This document shows, in pieces, positions 31,401 to 40,898 of a stretch of DNA of 64,000 nucleotides (position 1 is its first letter; each line of letters starts with the position of its first letter). Below the pieces are notes generated by a model. That model saw only the letters and a program-made list of their open reading frames with translations, made no database searches and had not been told where the DNA came from. The position numbers and the translations under genes were made by a program. Source of the stretch: JAHFUS01 sp035689115 (GTDB taxonomy: Bacteria; Actinomycetota; Acidimicrobiia; Acidimicrobiales; GCA-2861595); assembly GCA_035689115.1 (NCBI GenBank), contig DASSMA010000014.1, positions 1-64,000 of the forward strand, in the 5' to 3' direction.

Positions 31401-32045
31401 ATGCCGTTCCGGGGATGGCCGGCCGAGGCCCTGGAGTTCTTCGACGGCCTCGAGGCCGACAACTCGAAGACCTTCTGGGAGGCCAACAAGGCCACGTACC
31501 AGCGCTGCGTGCGGGGCCCCACCGAGCAGCTGCTCGAAGAGCTGGCGCCGGAGTTCGGGCCCGGCAAGCTGTTCCGGCCGTACCGCGACGTGCGTTTCTC
31601 CAAGGACAAGTCGCCCTACAAGACCAACATCGCCGCCATGGTGGGGGAGACGGGCTACCTGAGCCTGTCGGCCGGCGGGCTGGAGGTCGGGTCCGGGATG
31701 TACCACATGGCGCCGGACCAGCTCGACCGCTACCGCCGGGCGCTCGACGACGAGGGCACCGGCGGCGAGCTGGACGCGCTGGCCGCCGCCCTCGGGCGCC
31801 GCGGCATGGAGCTGATCGCCCACGACGCCCTGAAGACGGTGCCCCGCGGCTACGCCAAGGACCACCCCCGCGCCGACCTGCTGCGGCGCAAGGGGCTGGC
31901 TGCCATCCGCCACTTCGAGCCGGCGGCGTGGCTCGGTACGGCCAAGGCCAGGACCCGCGTGGCCGACACCCTGCGGGCCACCGCGCCCCTGCGGGCGTGG
32001 CTGGCCGCCAACGTGGGCCCCACCACCGCACTCCCGAGTACATAG
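31401..32045 (+). CDS. DUF2461 family protein
   Basis: The protein has 214 residues from ATG 31401. The family pattern is clear: FRGWPAEALEFFDGLEADNSKTFW at the start, then YRDVRFSKDKSPYKTNIAAM near 60-80, GLEVGSGMYHMAPDQLDRYR near 95-115, and RGYAKDHPRADLLRRKGL near 155-170. No biochemical function is established. The last residues, ALPST and the TAG stop, lie inside the left arm of a perfect 22-base palindrome that also terminates recD from the other side, so the original C-terminus was probably altered by that element. Confidence 0.85.
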   Translation: MPFRGWPAEALEFFDGLEADNSKTFWEANKATYQRCVRGPTEQLLEELAPEFGPGKLFRPYRDVRFSKDKSPYKTNIAAMVGETGYLSLSAGGLEVGSGMYHMAPDQLDRYRRALDDEGTGGELDALAAALGRRGMELIAHDALKTVPRGYAKDHPRADLLRRKGLAAIRHFEPAAWLGTAKARTRVADTLRATAPLRAWLAANVGPTTALPST

Positions 32046-32077
32046 GGTGCGGAAACCGCACCCTATGTACTCGGGAG
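32031..32077. terminator. Perfect 22-base-arm palindrome between convergent DUF2461 and recD
   Basis: The left arm starts CTCCCGAGTACATAGGG and ends GTGCGG. The loop is AAA, and the right arm is the exact reverse complement. It encodes the last residues PST and the TAG stop of both convergent genes, because either strand reads CCG AGT ACA TAG. A second, imperfect copy lies at 62603-62646, so it is a dispersed element and not only a terminator. As RNA it would form a very stable hairpin from either direction. Confidence 0.75.
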
Positions 32078-34057
32078 CGGGGGGGACCACAGGCGGCGGG
32101 CCAGGCCGGAGGCGCGTGCCACGGGGTGGGCCACGGCGGCGCGGATGCTGGACTCGGGGCCGGCGACGGTGAGGCGGCGGCGGGCCCGGGTGACGGCGGT
32201 GTAGAGCAGCTCGCGGGTGAGGATGGGGGAGCCGGGCTCGGGGAGGAGCACGGCCACCTCGTCGAACTGGCTGCCCTGGCTCTTGTGGACGGTCATGGCG
32301 TGCACCGTCTCGACCGCCTGGAGGCGGGCGGGGCTCACCTCGAACAGCTGGCCCCGCCGCTCGAACACGGCGGTGAGCCGGTCGCCGCGGGCCACCACCA
32401 CGCCCGTGTCGCCGTTGAACAGGCGCAGGGCGTAGTCGTTCTCGGTGACCAGCAGCGGCTGGCCGGCGTACCAGCGCCCGCCGGGCGCGGCGCCGTAGGT
32501 GGGGTCGGCGTCGCGCAGCCACCGCTCGGCGACGGCCGTCCACGTGTCGACGCCGTAGGGGCCCCGGCGGTGGGCGCACAGCACCCGCAGCCCGCCGAGG
32601 GCGTGGAGGGCGGCCCGGCCGTCGCCGGCCAGGGCGGCCGCCCGCAGGGCGGCGCCGGCGCCGACCACCGCCTGGCGCACCGGGGCCAGCGCGGCGCCGG
32701 TCTCGGCCACGTCGGCGTCGAGCCAGCGCACCTCGTCGCCGCCGTCGGCCAGGACCGAAACGGCTCCGTCGGCGTCGGCCCGGTGGACGGCCTCGGCCAG
32801 GTGGGCCAGGCGCCCGCCGTAGCGGTGGACCCGCCGCAGCACCACGATCCCGTCGCCCACCACCACGCCGGGCGGGGCGTCGGCGGCCCGGACTTCGCCG
32901 CCGGCGGCCGCGGCCAGGGCGGCGCGCGCCGCCGGCCGCATGCGCAGGCCCGACGCCGCCGGTCCCACGACGTCGCCCAGGACGGCGCCCGCCTCCACCG
33001 ACGCCAGCTGGCCGGGGTCGCCCACCAGCACCAGCCGGGCGCTGGTGCCCACGGCGTCGACCAGGCTGGCCAGCATCGACAGCGACACCATCGAGGTCTC
33101 GTCGACCACCACCACGTCGTGGGGCAGGCGGTTGCCGCCGTGGTGGCGGAACCGGTTGGGCCCGCTGGGCCGCCAGCCGAGCAGGCGGTGGAGGGTGGAA
33201 CCGTCGAGGGCCAGCAGGCGGGCCCGCGTGGCGTCGGCCACCGGCAGCCGGGCCGCCTGCTGGTGCACGGCCTCCTCCAGGCGGGCGGCCGCCTTGCCGG
33301 TGGGCGCGGCCAGCGCCATGCGGGGCGGGCGGGCGCCGGCCGCCGCCGCCTGCTCGTCGAGGAGGGCCAGCACGGCCGCCACGGTGGTGGTCTTGCCGGT
33401 GCCGGGGCCGCCGGCCACCACCGCCAGGCGGCGCAGCACGGCGGTGGCCGCCGCCAGCCGCTGGAGGTCGGGTCCCTCGCCGGCCGGCGGGAACAGGCGG
33501 TCGAGACCGCCGGCCAGCACCGCCGGGTCGACGCCGGCCGCCTCGTCGGCTGCCCGGGCCAGCAGATCGGCGGCCACCCGCCGCTCCTGGCGCCAGTAGC
33601 GGTCGAGGTAGACCTGGGTGCCCTCCAGGCGCACCGGCCGGTGGTCGGGCCCGCCGGCGCCCGCCGCCACCACGGGGCTGGCCGCCACCCGCCCCGCCCA
33701 CGTGTCCTGGTCGGGCCAGGGCAGGGCCTGGAGGTCGACCGGGGCGGCGGCCTCGGTGGTGACCGACCGGCGGGCGGTGGCCAGGTCGGCGCACACGTGG
33801 CCCAGCCGGGGGGCCCGGACGGCCAGGGCCACCGCCAGCGCCACCGCCTCGTCGCCGTCGCCGGCCAGGGCGGCCAGGCGGGTGGCCACGTGGACGTCGG
33901 CGGCCGCCAGCACGCCGGCCTCGTTGAACGCCCGCAGGACGCCGTGGGCCCGCCGGGCCACCCGGGCGCCGAAGCGGTCGCCCTCCGCCGCACTCGTGTC
34001 GCCGGAACGGTGCGCCGGCCGTGTCGTTCCGGCGACATGAGTGGGGGGGAGGGTCAC
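32063..34057 (-). CDS. recD: Exodeoxyribonuclease V subunit alpha
   Basis: The protein has 664 residues from GTG 34057, whose bases overlap the recB stop (GTGA). It is a superfamily 1B helicase. The Walker A VVAGGPGTGKTTTVAAVLAL is near residue 215, and motif II VVVVDETSMVSLSMLASL near 315. The C-terminal helicase motifs read TVHKSQGSQFDEVAVLLP and LLYTAVTRARRRLTV. RecD is the 5'-3' motor of the RecBCD complex that processes double-strand breaks. The N-terminus (residues about 6-23) contains a coding palindrome, and the C-terminus LPST is contributed by the palindrome at 32031-32077. The operon order is recC-recB-recD with four-base overlaps. Confidence 0.93.
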   Translation of the reverse strand: MTLPPTHVAGTTRPAHRSGDTSAAEGDRFGARVARRAHGVLRAFNEAGVLAAADVHVATRLAALAGDGDEAVALAVALAVRAPRLGHVCADLATARRSVTTEAAAPVDLQALPWPDQDTWAGRVAASPVVAAGAGGPDHRPVRLEGTQVYLDRYWRQERRVAADLLARAADEAAGVDPAVLAGGLDRLFPPAGEGPDLQRLAAATAVLRRLAVVAGGPGTGKTTTVAAVLALLDEQAAAAGARPPRMALAAPTGKAAARLEEAVHQQAARLPVADATRARLLALDGSTLHRLLGWRPSGPNRFRHHGGNRLPHDVVVVDETSMVSLSMLASLVDAVGTSARLVLVGDPGQLASVEAGAVLGDVVGPAASGLRMRPAARAALAAAAGGEVRAADAPPGVVVGDGIVVLRRVHRYGGRLAHLAEAVHRADADGAVSVLADGGDEVRWLDADVAETGAALAPVRQAVVGAGAALRAAALAGDGRAALHALGGLRVLCAHRRGPYGVDTWTAVAERWLRDADPTYGAAPGGRWYAGQPLLVTENDYALRLFNGDTGVVVARGDRLTAVFERRGQLFEVSPARLQAVETVHAMTVHKSQGSQFDEVAVLLPEPGSPILTRELLYTAVTRARRRLTVAGPESSIRAAVAHPVARASGLARRLWSPPLPST
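33991..34043. repeat. Long inverted repeat inside the 5' end of recD
   Basis: Left arm 33991-34009 (CACTCGTGTCGCCGGAACG) and right arm 34025-34043 match over 19 bases with one mismatch around a 15-base loop. It lies entirely within codons for about residues 5-22 of RecD, a region that looks unconserved. It may be an inserted palindromic element or a hairpin affecting translation of recD after recB. Confidence 0.55.
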
Positions 34058-37000
34058 CGGGCCGCCCCAGCGGCGACGTGATCGGGGATGCCGGCGTCGA
34101 GCAGGTCGCTGAGGGCGGGCACCAGGCCGGCGGGCGGGGACCAGGAGAACACGCCGCAGGGGTGGCCGTCGACGACGGGGACGGCGGGGCCGGTCATGCC
34201 CCGGAGGAACAGGTAGAGCACGCCACCCAGGTGGCGGTCGGGGTCGTACCCGGGCAGGCGCCACCGAAGGTAGCGGTGCAGGGCCACCGAGTAGAGCAGA
34301 GCCTGGAGCGGGTAGTGGGCGTCGTACATGGCGGCGGCCAGGGCGGCCGGGCGGTAGTGCCAGGCGGTGAGCGGGGTGCCGGCGGGGGCCAGGCGGTTGG
34401 TCTTGTGGTCGACCACCACGAATCGGGGCCCGGGGAGGCGCAGGACCAGGTCGATGCTGCCCACCAGGTAGCCGCGCAGCTCGCCGCCCAGGGCGGGGTC
34501 GGCCAGGCGGGCGGGGTAGGCGGCCAGGGGGTCGCCGGCCGGGAGCCGGTGGCGCAGCAGCCCGGCGATGGCGTCGAGGTGGAGCGTGGCGGGGGCGGGC
34601 GCGTCGCCGCCCACGAGCGGTAGCTCGAAGCCCAGCTCGTCGAGGCGGTGGGCCCGCTCCACCTGGCGCAGGGCGGCGCCGCCGGCCAGCGGGCCGAGCG
34701 GCGTCTCCAGGGCGGCCCGCAGCCCGGCGGCCACGGCGACCGGGTCGCCCACGTCGACCCCCCGCCAGCGGACCTCCTCGGCCACGGCGGCGCCCAGCGC
34801 GGTGTCGAGGTCGGCGGCGGCGAAGTCGGCGGCCTCGAGCACGGCGTGGACAAGGGTGCCCACCTCGGGCCCCGCCGGCATTCCTGCCAGCGGGGACGGC
34901 ACCGCCCGCAGCGCCTCGTCGCCGGGGTCGAGTGCCGGCATCGGCGCCGCCGCCTCGCCGTCGGGCTCGTCGGCCACGCCACCCTCCTCCGGTTCGCTGG
35001 CCACCCGGGCGTCGTGGGCGCCGGACGTGATGCCCGTGTACGACGTGCGCCGCCAGGCGGCGTCGAGCGGCCTGTCGAACGACCGCACCGCGAGCGACGC
35101 GGCGGAGACCCGCTGGGGCGCAAGCACGTTGCCGTCGGGCCCGGTGACCCGCTCGACCGACACCCGCCCCGGCGCGGCGGCCGCCAGCGCCTCGAACCGG
35201 GCCACGACCTCGGAGTCGGACGGCACCACAGGCGCCTCGTCGTCGACGTTGCCGTCGGCGTCGCGGCTGAACAGGAGCCGGCACAGCGGCGAGGCCTTGG
35301 TGTTCCAGCCGGCCGCCCACCACACCACCGCCTGGTGCCGGGCGCGCGTGAGGGCCACGTAGGCCAGCCGCAGGTCCTCGCCCCGCTGCTCGTGGATCCA
35401 CTGGCGCCGGGCGTCGAAGAAGCCGTGCCCGCCTCCCATGCCGACGTGGAGGGTGGCGCGGTCGCCGGCCGCGGGGTCGTGGTAGAGCGCCGGCGCCCGC
35501 CGGGCGTCGGGGATCCACCCGGGCTCCCACAGGTAGGGGCAGTACACGACGGGGAATTCCAGACCCTTGCTGCGGTGGATGGTGAGGATCTGCACCGCCT
35601 CGGCGTCGGACTCCAGGCGCCGGCTGCGCTCCTCGCTGGAGGTGTCCTCGCCGGCCTCGGCGATGCGCTGGCGGAGCCAGGCGGTGAGGGCCGTGGCGCC
35701 CAGGCCCTCGGACACCGCCTCGGCGTGCAGCAACTGCCCCACGTGGCGCAAGTCGGTGAGGAGGCGCTCGCCGTCGTCCTGGGCCAGCAGCCGGGCCGGC
35801 AGGTCGGAGGTGTGGGTGACCGTCTCCAGCAGGGCCGCCACCCCCCGCCGGCGGAGGATGGCCGCCCAGGCCTGGAGGCGGCCGTGGAGCTGCTCCAGGT
35901 CGTCCTCGCCGGCGCCCGCCAGCTTCTCGACGCTCCAGCCGAGGAACGGCGTGAGGGCGGCGGCGCGGGCCCGGGACGGCGACGCCGGCCGCTCCAGCGC
36001 TTCCAGGAGCATGAGCCAGCGCCGGGCGACGGGCGTGTCGAGCACGCTGCCGGCGCCGTTGATGACGGCGGGGATGCGGACCGCCTCGAGGGCGTCGCGG
36101 ACCATGGCGGCGTGGTGGTGGGTGCGCACCAGCACCGCCACGTGGCCGGGGCGCAGCGGGTGGGCGCCTTCGAGCGTGGTGCCCGACGACAGGAGCCGCA
36201 CCAGGTCGGCGGCCACGTCGGCGGCGACCGCCCGCCGGGCGTCGTTGAGCTCCACGAAGCCGTCCTTGCTGCGCAGGGCGGCCAGCCCGTCGGCCCGGTG
36301 CAGGATCCGGGCCCGCAGGGGCGCCGGGCTCGGCGCCCCGAGCAGGCGGGCGTGCTGGTGGTCGCCGGACGCCTCCACCCGGGCGTAGGCGATGTCGGGG
36401 TGGCCCAGCCGGGCACCGCCGAAGAGGGCGTCGTAGGCGTCGACCAGGCCCTGGTCGCTGCGCCAGTTCACCGACAGCGTGGCCCGCCGGCCGGCGGCCC
36501 GGGCGGCGTCGAGGTAGGCGTAGACGTCGGCCCCGCGGAAGGCGTAGATGGCCTGCTTGGGGTCGCCGATGAGCACCAGCGTGCTGCCCCCCTGACCGAA
36601 GGCCCGCCGCAGGATGTCCCACTGCGTGGGGTCGGTGTCCTGGAACTCGTCGACCAGGGTGACCTGGTAGCGGTCCCGCAGGCGCCGGCACGCCGCCTCG
36701 CCCCGCGCGGAGGGATCGGCCAGCGTGCCGGCCAGGCGGGTGAGCAGGTCGTCGTAGGTGATGACCCGGGCCGCCCGCTTGCGTTTCTCGACCTCCTTGC
36801 GCACGGCGTTGGCCAGCCGCACCCGCATGGCCCAGGCGGTGGAGGGGTCGGCGGCCGCCGGCTGCACCGCCGCCGACGGGTGGGCGACAGCTGCCTTGGC
36901 GATCACCAGCGCCTCGGCCCGCGTGAACGGCGCGTCGCCGGCCACGAAGAAGCGGCGCACGTAGAGGTCGTCGACGACCTGCTCCACCAGCTCGGAGAGG

Positions 37001-37458
37001 TCCTCGGCGAAGGTGACGTCGCGTTCCACGTCGCCCGCCGTGCCGAGGCCCGCCAGCACCTGCTGGCAGAAGCCGTGGGTGGTGTCGATGGTGGCGGCGT
37101 CGAAGTCGGCGACGGCGTCGGCCAGCCGGCGGCGGCGCAGCTCCAGCTCCTCCGGGGTGCCGCGGGCGAGGAACCGGGTGACGTCGTCGGCACCGGCCGG
37201 GGCGGCGCCGGCGAGGGCCCCGGCGAGGGCCTGCTCGGTGTGCACCAGGCGGCTGCGCACCCGCTCGCGCAGCTCGCCGGTGGCCATGCGGGTGAACGTG
37301 ACCAGCATGAGCCGCTCGAGGGGCACGGCGCCCTCGGCCACGTAGCGCGTGGCCAGGCCGGCGATGGTGAAGGTCTTTCCCGTGCCGGCGCTGGCCTCGA
37401 GCACCGTGATGCCGGTGGGCAGCTCCCCGCAGGGGTCGAACTTCTCGAGCCCGTTCAC
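34054..37458 (-). CDS. recB: Exodeoxyribonuclease V subunit beta
   Basis: The protein has 1134 residues from GTG 37458, overlapping the recC stop. It is a UvrD-type 3'-5' helicase followed by a nuclease. The P-loop TVLEASAGTGKTFTIAGLA is at about residues 17-35, the Q/Ia region MLVTFTRMATGELRERV follows, and motif II is VTLVDEFQDTDPTQWDIL near 250. Motif V/VI reads ILTIHRSKGLEFPVVYCPYLW and LAYVALTRARHQAVV. The C-terminal nuclease has GYLVGSIDLVLRLPGPRFVVVDHKT (D..D-x-K) and YPLQALLYSVALHRYLRWRL. It has the size of E. coli RecB and is part of the recombination nuclease complex. Confidence 0.94.
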   Translation of the reverse strand: MNGLEKFDPCGELPTGITVLEASAGTGKTFTIAGLATRYVAEGAVPLERLMLVTFTRMATGELRERVRSRLVHTEQALAGALAGAAPAGADDVTRFLARGTPEELELRRRRLADAVADFDAATIDTTHGFCQQVLAGLGTAGDVERDVTFAEDLSELVEQVVDDLYVRRFFVAGDAPFTRAEALVIAKAAVAHPSAAVQPAAADPSTAWAMRVRLANAVRKEVEKRKRAARVITYDDLLTRLAGTLADPSARGEAACRRLRDRYQVTLVDEFQDTDPTQWDILRRAFGQGGSTLVLIGDPKQAIYAFRGADVYAYLDAARAAGRRATLSVNWRSDQGLVDAYDALFGGARLGHPDIAYARVEASGDHQHARLLGAPSPAPLRARILHRADGLAALRSKDGFVELNDARRAVAADVAADLVRLLSSGTTLEGAHPLRPGHVAVLVRTHHHAAMVRDALEAVRIPAVINGAGSVLDTPVARRWLMLLEALERPASPSRARAAALTPFLGWSVEKLAGAGEDDLEQLHGRLQAWAAILRRRGVAALLETVTHTSDLPARLLAQDDGERLLTDLRHVGQLLHAEAVSEGLGATALTAWLRQRIAEAGEDTSSEERSRRLESDAEAVQILTIHRSKGLEFPVVYCPYLWEPGWIPDARRAPALYHDPAAGDRATLHVGMGGGHGFFDARRQWIHEQRGEDLRLAYVALTRARHQAVVWWAAGWNTKASPLCRLLFSRDADGNVDDEAPVVPSDSEVVARFEALAAAAPGRVSVERVTGPDGNVLAPQRVSAASLAVRSFDRPLDAAWRRTSYTGITSGAHDARVASEPEEGGVADEPDGEAAAPMPALDPGDEALRAVPSPLAGMPAGPEVGTLVHAVLEAADFAAADLDTALGAAVAEEVRWRGVDVGDPVAVAAGLRAALETPLGPLAGGAALRQVERAHRLDELGFELPLVGGDAPAPATLHLDAIAGLLRHRLPAGDPLAAYPARLADPALGGELRGYLVGSIDLVLRLPGPRFVVVDHKTNRLAPAGTPLTAWHYRPAALAAAMYDAHYPLQALLYSVALHRYLRWRLPGYDPDRHLGGVLYLFLRGMTGPAVPVVDGHPCGVFSWSPPAGLVPALSDLLDAGIPDHVAAGAAR

Positions 37459-40400
37459 GACAGCACCTCGGCGGCCAGCAGCGGGTCCCAGAGCCGGCGG
37501 GCCCAGCGCCCGAAGCGGCTGTCCTCGTCGGGTGCCCAGCCCGGGCCGCGCTCGGTGGGCCCCGGGGGGGCGTCGAGGAGGCGGTCGAACGCCTGCGGGC
37601 CACCGAGGGCGAGGAGGTGCTCCTGCTCGTCGCCCTCGGCGGTGAAGTCGTCGCGGTCGCTCGTCCACTTGGCGAGGGCCTTCTTCCTGGGGTCCTCGCC
37701 CGACCGGCGGGCGGCGGCCCAGGCGGCCGACGTGTTGCAGTAGAGGGGAGGGGGCTCGCGCAGGCCGCGGGCGTGCAGGTCGAGCAGGATGCTCAGCTGG
37801 GCGAGGGCGGTGTCCCGGCGGGACGGAGCGCCGGCGCCGAGGGGGGCGATGCGGGCCACCGCCACCTTTCGGCCCTCTCCCCGGCCGACGGTGACGGCCT
37901 CGAACGGCCGGGCCGGGAAGGCCGCCGTGACGGCCAGCAGCCGGACCCACGCGGCCAGCCGGTGCTTGGCCGCCAGCCGGGAGAAGAACACGCTGCGCAC
38001 CGTGTGGCCGAACACGCCGGGGACGGTGCCGACCAGCGTGCGACCGCCGCCCAGCTCGACGGCCACCTCCACCGAGGCCCCCTCGCCGGTGGTGACCGGT
38101 GCCGCCAGGAGGATGTTCTCCACGTCGGCGGCCACGGCGTCGAGGAAGGGGCCGGCCAGCGCTCCGGGCGGCAGGGCGCCGCGGGCCAGTTCGGCGGCCC
38201 GGCAGGCGTCGGCCGAGCCGCCGGCCAGGCGGGCCTCGAGGAGCCGCTGGCCCACCGCCCAGCGCTCGAGGGGGCCGGGCTCGACGGGCAGGTCGTCGGC
38301 CGGCTCGTCCTCGTCGCCGATCACGAAGATGCCGAGCCGCTGGCGCAGGAACGCCCGCGCCGGGTGCTGCACGAACCGCACCAGGTCGTCGAGGGCCACG
38401 ACGTCGGCCCCCGCCGGCGGGAGCGGCCCGGCCAGGAAGGGCGGGGCCGGCACCCGCTCGCCGGCCGACGCCAGCGCGCCTGCCAGGGCCACGGCGTCGA
38501 AGCTCCACGGGCCGTGGGGCGCCAGCGCGCCGGGGGCGAAGTTGCGGACGTCGAAGGGCTGGAGGGGGTGCTCGGTGACCACCGCCCGGCGGGCCGGCCC
38601 GCCGCCGGCGCACACCGCGGTGCGGTCCACGACGTCGAGCAGCTCGCCCACGGGGACCGCCGGCGGGCGCAGGGCGTTGGTGCGCTCGTCGCGCCCGCTG
38701 TAGGTGAGCACCAGGTGGTCGGTGGCCGCCAGCAGCGCGTCGAGCAGCAGCTGGCGGTCCTCGCCGCGCGGGTCGCGGTCGCCCACCCACGGATCCCGCT
38801 GCACCAGGTCGTCGCCGTCGACCCGGGACCGGCGGGGGAACACGCCGTCGTCGAGGCCGAGCAGGCACACGACCCGGTGGGGCACCGAACGCATGGGCAC
38901 GAGCGTGCACATGGTGAGGTGGCCGGTGCGGAAGTTGGCCCGGGTGGGACGCCCGCGCAGCCGGTCGGCGAGCAGCGCCTCGACCTCGGCCAGCACCAGC
39001 GGCTCGGCGCTGGGGCCGGCCTCGGTGACCACGTCGTCGAGGATCGCCTGGAGCTGGGCCCGCTGCCAGGCGTCGGCCCCCGACGTGGCGGCCAGCTCCT
39101 CGGCGGCCGAGCCGAGGGCGGCGGCCCACTGGCCCACGGGCATGGGCCCGGCCAGCCGGCGGACGGCGACGTGGAGCCGGTCGACCAGCTCGGCCAGCCG
39201 CCCGGCCAGGTCGATGTCGCCGCTGTCGACGTCGCCGACCGGGAGCACCCCGCCGACCAGCCGCTGGCCCTCCTCGTCCATGGCCACGCCGAGCAGGAGG
39301 CGGTCGAGCCCGGCCCGCCAGGTGTTGGCCTCCACCCCCCCCAGCCCCCAGGCGGCCCGGTGGGCGCCGTCGAGGCCCCAGCGCACGCCGGCGGCGGCGA
39401 TCCAGTCGTCGACCCGGGCCAGGTCGTCGTCGTCGAGGTCGAAGCGCCGGCGCACCGGCTCCCGGCTGGCCAGGTCGATCACCTGCGAGGCGGTGACCCG
39501 GGCGGCGGCGAGCCGCAGCAGCTCGGCGACCACGCCGAGGACCGGGTTGGTCTGGCGCAGCGAGCGGTCGGCCAGGCGGACGCGGAGGTCGGGCGGCCCG
39601 GCGTCGCCCTCGTCGTCGCGCTCGCCCAGGCCGAAGGTGGCGTGGATGAGCGGTGCGAAGGACTCGATGTCGGGGCACATCACCACCACGTCGCGAGGCT
39701 CGAGCGTGGGATCGTCGGCCAGCAGCCGCAGGATGGTGTCGCGCACCACCTCGACCTGGCGGGCCCGGCCGTGGCACGAGTGGACCTGAAGGCTGCGGTC
39801 GCCCGGCTCGAGCACGAATCGCTCTGTGTCGGAGCCCGGGCCGGGCGGCGCCCGGTCGGCCCGCACGTCGGCCTGGAGGCGGCCCAGCAGCGTGGTGGGC
39901 TCGGCGTCGAGCGGATGGTGCTCCTCGGCGAAGCCGTCGCCGGCCGTGAGCACCAGCTGCATCTCCCGGGCGTCGCGGCCCCAGGTGCGGAGGAGGGGAT
40001 GGGCGGGCAGGGCGGCGGTGGCGTCGGCCGACCGCCGGACCACGCCGGCGGCCCGCTGGGGGTGGGCGGCCACCTCCTTCCACAGCGCCGGCGAGGGGTG
40101 CAGGAGGAACAGGTGGATCTGCCGGCCGGCGGCCAGCGCCCGCAGCACGTCGAGGTAGCTGGCGGGCAGGCGGGTGAGCCCGAAGAGGGCGAGGCGGGCC
40201 GGGAGGGCGGCGACAGAGGGCTCGTCGCGGAGGCGGGCGCACGCCCCTTCCAGGCGCTCGGCCGGGCTCGGTGTGCCGATGGAAATGCGCAGCTTGCGCC
40301 ACAGCGCCGCCTGCCAGGCCAGGTCGGGCGGGAGATGGCCGTCGTCGCCGGCCATCCACGCCCGCACCATGGCCGGCCGGTGGACGCCGTAGTTGTCGAA

Positions 40401-40847
40401 CAGGTCGGCCACGTGGCGCACCACCGAGAGCCGCCGGCCCCTGCGGTCGTCGCCGGCCTCCGCCCCGCCCCGGCCCAGGTGGGCGGCGAGGGGGGCCAGC
40501 CACGGCTCGTCGAGCGACGCTTCCACGACGTCGAGCAGGGGCCAGGCCGAGCGCTCGGGGGCCCACGGGTCGTGCTCGGGGTCGGTGCCGGCCGCCCTGG
40601 CCACCGCCTGGCCCACCAGCTTGCCCGGGAAGGGGAATTCGACGTTGGCGCACACACCGTCGCCCCCGCCTGCCGACGCTCCCAGCCGGCCGGCCAGCCG
40701 CTGCGACAGCCACCGCTCCACCCCGCGCGTGGGCACGGCGACGACCTCGGCGGCGAAGGCGTCGGGGAGGGGGTCGACGAGGACCCCCCCCAGCGCCTCG
40801 GCCAGCCGGTCGGCCCGCTCGGCACGGTGGATGTGCAGCACGCCCAA
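37455..40847 (-). CDS. recC: Exodeoxyribonuclease V subunit gamma
   Basis: The protein has 1130 residues from TTG 40847; GTG 40841, two codons later, is an equally plausible start. The N-terminus LHIHRAERADRLAEAL and VVAVPTRGVERWLSQRLA, then ANVEFPFPGKL, is the standard RecC opening. It is an inactivated helicase-nuclease fold that recognises Chi and holds the complex together. A later stretch CLLGLDDGVFPRR is typical. Its length is close to E. coli RecC (1122). It is the first gene of recC-recB-recD and divergent from lgt, with only 51 bases between the starts. Confidence 0.93.
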   Translation of the reverse strand: MGVLHIHRAERADRLAEALGGVLVDPLPDAFAAEVVAVPTRGVERWLSQRLAGRLGASAGGGDGVCANVEFPFPGKLVGQAVARAAGTDPEHDPWAPERSAWPLLDVVEASLDEPWLAPLAAHLGRGGAEAGDDRRGRRLSVVRHVADLFDNYGVHRPAMVRAWMAGDDGHLPPDLAWQAALWRKLRISIGTPSPAERLEGACARLRDEPSVAALPARLALFGLTRLPASYLDVLRALAAGRQIHLFLLHPSPALWKEVAAHPQRAAGVVRRSADATAALPAHPLLRTWGRDAREMQLVLTAGDGFAEEHHPLDAEPTTLLGRLQADVRADRAPPGPGSDTERFVLEPGDRSLQVHSCHGRARQVEVVRDTILRLLADDPTLEPRDVVVMCPDIESFAPLIHATFGLGERDDEGDAGPPDLRVRLADRSLRQTNPVLGVVAELLRLAAARVTASQVIDLASREPVRRRFDLDDDDLARVDDWIAAAGVRWGLDGAHRAAWGLGGVEANTWRAGLDRLLLGVAMDEEGQRLVGGVLPVGDVDSGDIDLAGRLAELVDRLHVAVRRLAGPMPVGQWAAALGSAAEELAATSGADAWQRAQLQAILDDVVTEAGPSAEPLVLAEVEALLADRLRGRPTRANFRTGHLTMCTLVPMRSVPHRVVCLLGLDDGVFPRRSRVDGDDLVQRDPWVGDRDPRGEDRQLLLDALLAATDHLVLTYSGRDERTNALRPPAVPVGELLDVVDRTAVCAGGGPARRAVVTEHPLQPFDVRNFAPGALAPHGPWSFDAVALAGALASAGERVPAPPFLAGPLPPAGADVVALDDLVRFVQHPARAFLRQRLGIFVIGDEDEPADDLPVEPGPLERWAVGQRLLEARLAGGSADACRAAELARGALPPGALAGPFLDAVAADVENILLAAPVTTGEGASVEVAVELGGGRTLVGTVPGVFGHTVRSVFFSRLAAKHRLAAWVRLLAVTAAFPARPFEAVTVGRGEGRKVAVARIAPLGAGAPSRRDTALAQLSILLDLHARGLREPPPLYCNTSAAWAAARRSGEDPRKKALAKWTSDRDDFTAEGDEQEHLLALGGPQAFDRLLDAPPGPTERGPGWAPDEDSRFGRWARRLWDPLLAAEVLS

Positions 40848-40898
40848 CAGTGTTGCCGGAGGGTGTGACAGCCGGCGGCGACCCTACCGTGTGCGCCG

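Noticed and set aside
34648..40868. Long plus-strand frames opposite recB and recC
   Set aside because: recB and recC have full motif sets; the opposite frames are driven by GC-rich codons.
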